From contig WRAH01000020.1 of NCBI GenBank assembly GCA_009780315.1, forward strand, positions 1-48,858: a stretch of 48,858 nt of DNA, read 5' to 3'. The notes beneath the pieces are model-generated. The model searched no databases and was not told the origin of the DNA. It was given only the letters and a program-made list of their open reading frames with translations. Origin of the DNA: Defluviitaleaceae bacterium. Its GTDB lineage: Bacteria > Bacillota > Clostridia > Lachnospirales > WQUN01. A program made the position numbers and the translations under genes. Of the stretch, positions 43,515 through 48,858 are shown in pieces (within the stretch, counting starts at the first letter, position 1; the number at the start of each line of letters is the position of its first letter).

Positions 43515-46500
43515 ATGAAACACACACACAACAATGGAAAAAAGGTTATTTCACTGCTTATGGCTTTCATTTTGCTTATTGGTATGATTTCAGTCATACC
43601 AGGGATAGAGCTGGAAGAAAGTGACCCTGCCGCTATTACAATGCTTTCAGGCACGACAGGGGCAATTCGGGTGAATCATAATGACCCCTTAGTCAACTCG
43701 GCTGACCATACCTTATATGCAAAATGGCAGCCTATTGAGCCTACCCCAACGCCGCCGCCCACCGAGCGTATTATAACTTTTGACCCACAAGGGGGTATGT
43801 GGTTTGCTCCTGAATCAAGCACAAACAGCATCACTCGTCCATTATCCCCTACTGCCACATCATTTGAGACTGTCATGCATTTTGACAATAGTGCAGTATT
43901 AGGACCTCACCAAAATCCCCCAATCAGGACACACTATATATTTGCCGGTTGGTCGCTTACACCAACAGGCGGTACTAGACAATTCCATGATACTGTAATT
44001 ACCCCAGGGGATACAAATATTACGCTTTATGCACAGTGGCAACCACTAAATCGCATAATAATGTTCAATCCACAAGGCGGTACATGGACAGGCATAGATT
44101 GGTTTCCAGATAGTCATTCATCATGGAATCTACCAAATGATGGTGGGTGGGTAAACGGAGGTTTAGGAGACGCGCCTATATTGCGTTCAATGCACCAAAG
44201 CGCAACATCTTTTGCAAGTGTCATTGATTCTGACAATGTAACATTATTAAACTTTCATCAAAACGCCCCAAGTAGATTCGGTTTTGAATTTGCAGGTTGG
44301 TTTTCTACCCTAGTAGGAGGCCCTAGAGTAAATCATGACACGGCTGTTCCGTCAGGCACTGGCATGATTGTACTTCACGCCCAGTGGATTCCCCTTACCC
44401 GTGATGTAATATTTAGCCCAACCGGTGGCACATGGGCTGCACCTGCTGGGGGAACAGGAAATATCACACGCACTATGCATCAAATTGCACCAATATTTGA
44501 TGATGTGATAGATACCAACAATACAACTTTATTAAACCCCACTCAAAATGCCCCCTATCGGGTTGGCTATGAATTTTTAGGCTGGTTTCTTGCACCTGAA
44601 GCTGGCGGAACTAGATTAGAGCATGATACGGACACTGTCCCCATAGGCAGTAGTGCGATTACCCTTTATGCGCGGTGGGCACCGCTTCCATCATCCACCA
44701 GTGAACGCACCATTGTTTTTAATCCTGTTGGCGGCACATGGGTTGCACCCGCAGGGGGAACAGGTGATGTCATACGCACTATGCCGCAAAGTGAAACATC
44801 CCTTGCAACTGTTATAGATATCCATGATGACATTACCATATTAAACCCAGTTCAAAATATTCCAACAAGAACCGGCTATGTTTTTTCAGATTGGCTTGTT
44901 CATTTACCGACACATGGTACGTTCCCACTACAAGAGATGCGATGGAGTGGAGGTTGGATGAGTTATATTGACCCAGGCGCATATACGATTACACTTGACG
45001 CACACTGGACACCGCTTACTCGCCAAGTAATATTCAACCCCCAAGGCGGCACATGGGTTAGCGGCGGAACGGGAAGCGGAAGCATAACTGGTACTATGAA
45101 TCAAAGCGCAACATCTTTTGCAGATTTGATTAGTCTTAATGACAATATATTCGTGCATAGTTCTTCACCTTCTATTGTATCCAGAGCAGGTTACACTTTT
45201 TTGGGCTGGTTCTCTGAACCAACAGGCGGTACGAGACAGCACAATAATACTACTGTTGCCCCAGGGGATAGCACCATTACACTTTATGCACAGTGGATTC
45301 CAACAGCTTCAACAAATGAGCGTGTCGTAATTTTCAACCCCCAAGGAGGAACATGGGCTGCGCCTGAAGCAAGTACAGAAAATATACACCGCACGATGGC
45401 ATCCAGTGCAACCTCTTTTGCAACGGTGATGAATGCCGACAATGCGGCATTATTAAACGCACCTCAAAATGCGCCAACGAGAACAGGTTATATTTTTGCA
45501 GGTTGGTTTTTAACGGCAAATCCAGCACCAGTCGGAACTAGACAAAATCATAATACGGATGTTACCCCAAGCACCAATACCATTACACTTCATGCACACT
45601 GGGCATATGCCAACACACGAGAGGTCGTATTCAATCCTCAAGGCGGAACATGGGCTGGAGGCTTGGGAACGGTAAATCTAACAAGAGCAATCAATCAAAA
45701 TGCAACATCTCTTGTTACTGTATTAGATGTCAATAACTCTACAATATTAAACCCAGGGTTAGTTGTTGCCCCAAATCAAAATGCGCCAATCAGAACAGGT
45801 TATATTTTTACAGGCTGGTTTTCTGAGCCAACAGGCGGCACGAGACAGCTTCACAACACGACTATTACACCAAGCAGTGGTACCATTACGCTTTATGCCC
45901 AGTGGATTTCAGCTTCTGACCGCACGGTGGTTTTTAATCCTCAAGGCGGAACATGGGCTGCACCCGCAGGAGGAATAGCAAGCGTAAGCCGTTTAATGCC
46001 CGCCGGTGAGATATCTTTTTCCGCTATAATGAGCGGTGATGGACTGTTAAATCCCGCCCAAGCTATCCCCACTAGAGCAGGTTATATTTTTACAGGCTGG
46101 TTTCTTACACCAACTGGTGAAGGCACTAGACAATTCGGCTCTTCTCCTGTTGTTCAAGGAGAAAGCACTATTACCCTATATGCACAGTGGGCACCGCCCA
46201 CACGTGCAGTACTATTTTTACTAGAAGGCGGTGTATGGCAGTCAGAGGGCGCAGTCTCTAATCATCCTGTGAGTCTTCCAATGAGACAAGACGCAACATC
46301 TTTTGCAACAGTGATAAGTACAGACAATGCAACATTACTAAACCCTATTTCATTATTAAGCCCTATTTCATATTTTCCCATGAGGACAGGCTATATATTT
46401 GAAGGCTGGTTTCCTACGCCAACAGGCGGCTCTAGAGTAAACCATAGTACCACAGTTATGCCGGGAGATAGCTTTATCATCCTTCATGCACAGTGGACAC

Positions 46501-47369
46501 CTGTTACAGGTTTTGGAATTGATAATATCAGTGTTGTTACCGGCGCAAGCATTACTATCACCAGTGCGATTACAACCAGCGCAGGGATTACTGTCACTTT
46601 TGACCCCCAAGGCGGTGAATGGACTGCACCCGCTAGTGGCACAGCAGGGATTATACGTAATTTACCCTATGGCGCAACAAACTACGAAAGTGTGATGAAT
46701 CCTGATAATAGGGCACTACTAAACTCCACCCAACCCGAACCAATGAAAACTGGTTATATATTTTTAGGTTGGTTTGCCACCCCTGCACCCACCCCAGAGC
46801 CATCACCTACACCAGACCCAACACCTACCCCCCCTCCAACCACAGAACCAGAACCAGAGCCAGAACCAAATCCAAGCCCCAGACCAACACCTATCCCAAC
46901 GCCGTCTCCTACGCCTACACCAGTGCCACATCCAAGCCCAACACCCTATCCTCCTGATACGGCAGACCCAACATTTCCACCACTGCCACCACCGCCTACA
47001 TCCACATTGCCGGAATCTACCCCAGAGGGAGAAACCAACACTCCGCCAATTGAGCCTGTACAACCTACCCAACCTATACCCAGCGCACCGGGCAATAGTT
47101 TAGCTGAATATGATGGCATGTGGATAGAGTTTGACGAAATGGGCGTACCTCTTGGCACATGGGTATGGGATGATGAGGAAGAAATATGGATATTTGATGA
47201 TACAAATATCCCCCTTGGCGCATTAGCCCCAGCGATTACAGCCCTCCCAGCTGCAATGATGCCTCAAACAGGGAGGAATAGTATTATTCCCCTTCTTGCC
47301 GCAGGATTCGGAGTGTCTACACTCATTTTACTACTAGCAGTATTTGCAATTTTCAAGAGAAAAAGGTAA
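43515..47369 (+). CDS. Sortase-type repeat adhesin (Listeria-Bacteroides repeats)
   Basis: 1284 residues. Signal peptide (about 1-35), a partial repeat (about 52-75, ending TLYAKW), then ten copies of an 80-115-residue module of the InlB B-repeat/Flg_new type from residue 85 on (FNPQGGTW ... [11 protein letters not shown] ... ITLYAQW), the last one truncated. A Pro/Thr/Glu-rich wall-spanning stretch (about 1088-1190) follows, then a short acidic segment and the sorting signal MPQTG (1249-1253), a hydrophobic helix and KRKR. MPQTG is a variant of LPxTG, so a matching sortase must exist elsewhere. AAGGAGG precedes the ATG. It is 55 bases after the sigma gene and probably in its operon. Confidence 0.92.
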   Translation: MKHTHNNGKKVISLLMAFILLIGMISVIPGIELEESDPAAITMLSGTTGAIRVNHNDPLVNSADHTLYAKWQPIEPTPTPPPTERIITFDPQGGMWFAPESSTNSITRPLSPTATSFETVMHFDNSAVLGPHQNPPIRTHYIFAGWSLTPTGGTRQFHDTVITPGDTNITLYAQWQPLNRIIMFNPQGGTWTGIDWFPDSHSSWNLPNDGGWVNGGLGDAPILRSMHQSATSFASVIDSDNVTLLNFHQNAPSRFGFEFAGWFSTLVGGPRVNHDTAVPSGTGMIVLHAQWIPLTRDVIFSPTGGTWAAPAGGTGNITRTMHQIAPIFDDVIDTNNTTLLNPTQNAPYRVGYEFLGWFLAPEAGGTRLEHDTDTVPIGSSAITLYARWAPLPSSTSERTIVFNPVGGTWVAPAGGTGDVIRTMPQSETSLATVIDIHDDITILNPVQNIPTRTGYVFSDWLVHLPTHGTFPLQEMRWSGGWMSYIDPGAYTITLDAHWTPLTRQVIFNPQGGTWVSGGTGSGSITGTMNQSATSFADLISLNDNIFVHSSSPSIVSRAGYTFLGWFSEPTGGTRQHNNTTVAPGDSTITLYAQWIPTASTNERVVIFNPQGGTWAAPEASTENIHRTMASSATSFATVMNADNAALLNAPQNAPTRTGYIFAGWFLTANPAPVGTRQNHNTDVTPSTNTITLHAHWAYANTREVVFNPQGGTWAGGLGTVNLTRAINQNATSLVTVLDVNNSTILNPGLVVAPNQNAPIRTGYIFTGWFSEPTGGTRQLHNTTITPSSGTITLYAQWISASDRTVVFNPQGGTWAAPAGGIASVSRLMPAGEISFSAIMSGDGLLNPAQAIPTRAGYIFTGWFLTPTGEGTRQFGSSPVVQGESTITLYAQWAPPTRAVLFLLEGGVWQSEGAVSNHPVSLPMRQDATSFATVISTDNATLLNPISLLSPISYFPMRTGYIFEGWFPTPTGGSRVNHSTTVMPGDSFIILHAQWTPVTGFGIDNISVVTGASITITSAITTSAGITVTFDPQGGEWTAPASGTAGIIRNLPYGATNYESVMNPDNRALLNSTQPEPMKTGYIFLGWFATPAPTPEPSPTPDPTPTPPPTTEPEPEPEPNPSPRPTPIPTPSPTPTPVPHPSPTPYPPDTADPTFPPLPPPPTSTLPESTPEGETNTPPIEPVQPTQPIPSAPGNSLAEYDGMWIEFDEMGVPLGTWVWDDEEEIWIFDDTNIPLGALAPAITALPAAMMPQTGRNSIIPLLAAGFGVSTLILLLAVFAIFKRKR
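43767..46790 (+). repeat. Tandem array of ten B-repeat modules
   Basis: Units start at about 43767, 44052, 44401, 44704, 45021, 45319, 45619, 45922, 46203 and 46585, each opening with an Arg codon and a strand such as [10 protein letters not shown]. Spacing ranges from 281 to about 380 bases. Units at 45319, 45619 and 45922 are the most alike at DNA level (TTYAAYCCYCAAGGMGGMAC). Units at 44052 and 46203 are the most diverged. Confidence 0.88.
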
Positions 47370-47389
47370 AATTATAAGACATTAACCAA

Positions 47390-47428
47390 AACAAAAGCGG
47401 ATGAAGTTTGTTCTCCGCTTTTGTTTTT
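47390..47428 (+). terminator. Terminator after the adhesin gene
   Basis: AACAAAAGCGGA and TCCGCTTTTGTT form a 12-bp stem with a 12-base loop and a T run. It lies in front of the start chosen for the next gene, which supports that start. Confidence 0.88.
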
Positions 47429-47448
47429 CCATAGGGGGCAGTATTTAT

Positions 47449-48747
47449 ATGGTTGCTGGAACGCACATTAAAAATGCAGTAGGGCTTACGTTGGCGATAA
47501 TACTAACCTTTGGTACAGTACATATGCCAACCTTTGCTTATGAAGATAAATATATGTATGACATAGTTAAACCTGAAGATGCATCACAGACATGTGAAGA
47601 TTATCCCTTGTATGAAGCAATAGAGCCGATAATCTATACCGCTGTAAGTATGGCAAGTGATACACTTGCCTTCGGCACGATAACTGACAATGGTAGTCAT
47701 TTGCCTTGGCGTATTTACGACAATGGACATATGATTATTGACTCAGGCATTTTTACAGGCGGCTGGATAAGCCCAATCAATCGTCCTTGGGATATACATG
47801 CAGGAAGCATTCATGAAATCACTATTGCTGGTGTGGTTATAGCAACAGAGGACTTGAGCTTATTATTTTTTGACCTACCGAACCTACGTGTTATTCATGG
47901 GCTTGGTCATATCAATACCCATAGTGTAACGAGCATGTTTGATATGTTTAGTTTTTCCAACAATTTGCAGGAGTTTACCCTAGGTGTGAACTTCTTATTT
48001 GCAAGTGACGCAAATTTACCTAACCCACCACGCAATGAAACTTATACAGGGTTTTGGACGAATGTGGGTACAGGAACAGTTATAAATCCCCAAGGCACTT
48101 ATATATTTACTGCGGATGAACTCATGGCACATCACAACGCCGACCCAAGAATTGAAACATGGGTTTGGCAACAAGTCCCTCCTACCCTTGCAAATTATCA
48201 ACTGCGTCTTGTTTCTGAAGTAAATCTTCAAGTGAATGAACCCATAACATGGGCAGAATTTGAACTTCTATTAGATGCATACACCGTCAATCTTGATACT
48301 GGCAATAGCATAGTTGCCACACCGCTTACATTAACGTCTATAGACTTTGAAAACCTAAACTTTAATCAAACAGGCACTTTGGGGTTAAGGATATATGCTG
48401 ATTGGGCAACAGGGCAGACAGACACCCAAGCAGTGAAAGTCAATATTGTGGACACAATACCTCCTGTGATTACCATTGCAGAAAATCGTATCATCTTCTG
48501 CACCAACTATCCACCAACAAGCCTAGCGGAAATTATACAAGCTGCAAATGTAAATGTAGTAGACAACTATGATAGTATTATAGAATTACGTATCGCTTTT
48601 GTTGGCACAACATTTGAGGAAATAAACTGGGTACAAGGCAGCATGGAATATGGTATCACAGTCAACGCAACAGACAGCAGTGGAAATTCTGTACAAACAG
48701 AAGTCATCATTGTAGCTGTAGTATCCCAACAAACAAACACCCCCTGA
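47449..48747 (+). CDS. Secreted BspA-like protein with Ig-like domains
   Basis: 432 residues. Signal peptide about 1-31 (VGLTLAIILTFGTVHMPTFA). The region 100-200 resembles DUF285/BspA-type leucine-rich surface repeats (LLFFDLPNLRVIHGLGHI, VTSMFDMFSFSNNLQEF). It is followed by two Ig-like domains (about 255-345 and 345-425, the latter with VDNYDS and VNATDSSGNS as in DUF5011). No sorting signal or membrane anchor is present, so it is released or bound noncovalently. GGGGG lies before ATG 47449; the open frame back to 47401 runs through a terminator. It may associate with the adhesin encoded just upstream. Confidence 0.8.
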   Translation: MVAGTHIKNAVGLTLAIILTFGTVHMPTFAYEDKYMYDIVKPEDASQTCEDYPLYEAIEPIIYTAVSMASDTLAFGTITDNGSHLPWRIYDNGHMIIDSGIFTGGWISPINRPWDIHAGSIHEITIAGVVIATEDLSLLFFDLPNLRVIHGLGHINTHSVTSMFDMFSFSNNLQEFTLGVNFLFASDANLPNPPRNETYTGFWTNVGTGTVINPQGTYIFTADELMAHHNADPRIETWVWQQVPPTLANYQLRLVSEVNLQVNEPITWAEFELLLDAYTVNLDTGNSIVATPLTLTSIDFENLNFNQTGTLGLRIYADWATGQTDTQAVKVNIVDTIPPVITIAENRIIFCTNYPPTSLAEIIQAANVNVVDNYDSIIELRIAFVGTTFEEINWVQGSMEYGITVNATDSSGNSVQTEVIIVAVVSQQTNTP

Positions 48748-48800
48748 TATCACTTTGGTGTACTTCACCAAGGATAATTGTCAGAGGGTGTTTGTTTTTT
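48731..48800 (+). terminator. Terminator after the BspA-like gene
   Basis: AAACAAACACCC and GGGTGTTTGTTT form the outer stem, CTGA/TCAG continues it, and an inner hairpin (TTGGTG/CACCAA) lies in the loop. Six T follow. The stop codon is inside the left arm. Confidence 0.85.
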
Positions 48801-48858
48801 AGAGACAAAGCAAAATTTTGGTTGCATTTTTTTGACGAATCAAGTAAAATGTTCTCAC

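Noticed and set aside
43767..46790. Regular repeats considered as a CRISPR array
   Set aside because: The units are about 300 bases, code for protein in frame and have no short identical repeats with unique spacers.
46774..47103. Open frames of His/Pro or Trp/Arg-rich protein on either strand
   Set aside because: They are frame shadows of the Pro/Thr/Glu-rich wall-spanning part of the adhesin.
48832..48858. TTGACG near the right edge considered as a promoter
   Set aside because: The -10 region falls outside the window and cannot be judged.

Overview
The window is a chromosomal segment of a low-GC, Gram-positive, endospore-forming bacterium, most likely a member of the Clostridia (Bacillota). 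The evidence is spo0A next to spoIVB, strong AGGAGG-type ribosome binding sites, sigma-A promoters of the TTGACA/TATAAT type, a TPP riboswitch in front of thiT, sortase-type surface proteins and ABC sugar operons. No phage, insertion sequence, CRISPR array or rRNA gene was seen.

Layout. 1-7.4 kb is housekeeping: secG and three tRNAs (Pro, Val, Met) on the minus strand, a PilZ protein, an O-antigen-ligase-like membrane protein, a DUF445 protein, ksgA, a TraX-like protein and a proline-rich protein that resembles spore-surface proteins. 7.4-14.6 kb holds a two-component system, a HAD hydrolase, a GH65 phosphorylase, an MFS transporter and a LacI regulator. 14.7-15.3 kb is a long structured leader RNA in front of a protein with two AbrB-like motifs. 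15.4-18.7 kb is a flavoprotein and a cadC-cadA type heavy-metal resistance operon with two near-identical operators. 18.8-21.8 kb is a run of small or unknown genes with a second beta-phosphoglucomutase-like HAD and a methyltransferase. 21.8-25.2 kb is spo0A, spoIVB, thiT with its riboswitch, and a second double-AbrB-like gene. 25.4-31.1 kb holds a possible small peptide gene, a regulator with a C-terminal helix-turn-helix, membrane proteins, katG and a tandem pair of GNAT-like genes. 31.1-38 kb is a LacI-controlled sugar operon (GH65 phosphorylase, sugar-binding lipoprotein, two permeases). 38-41.7 kb has a VOC protein, a lipoprotein, a secreted beta-helix glycan hydrolase and an F5/8-type-C protein. 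41.8-48.8 kb is a surface module: an ECF sigma factor fused to a membrane anchor and an outside domain, a 1284-residue repeat adhesin with a sortase motif, and a BspA-like secreted protein.

How the genes work together. Two GH65 phosphorylases, two HAD enzymes of the beta-phosphoglucomutase type, an MFS and an ABC importer and secreted glycan-binding or glycan-cleaving proteins suggest uptake and phosphorolysis of alpha-glucobioses. An identical palindrome (GTTTA-TCGY-TAAAC) lies just after the -10 of the first GH65 gene and of the secreted beta-helix gene 29 kb away, which suggests one LacI-family regulon. A different triple half-site (TTTCGTAAA) lies at the second GH65/ABC operon.

The observations most worth following are the sigma factor that carries its own membrane anchor and outside domain, next to the adhesin genes; the unassigned leader RNA at 14.75-15.0 kb; and the shared operator. 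All functional calls come from reading motifs by eye. No database search was run.
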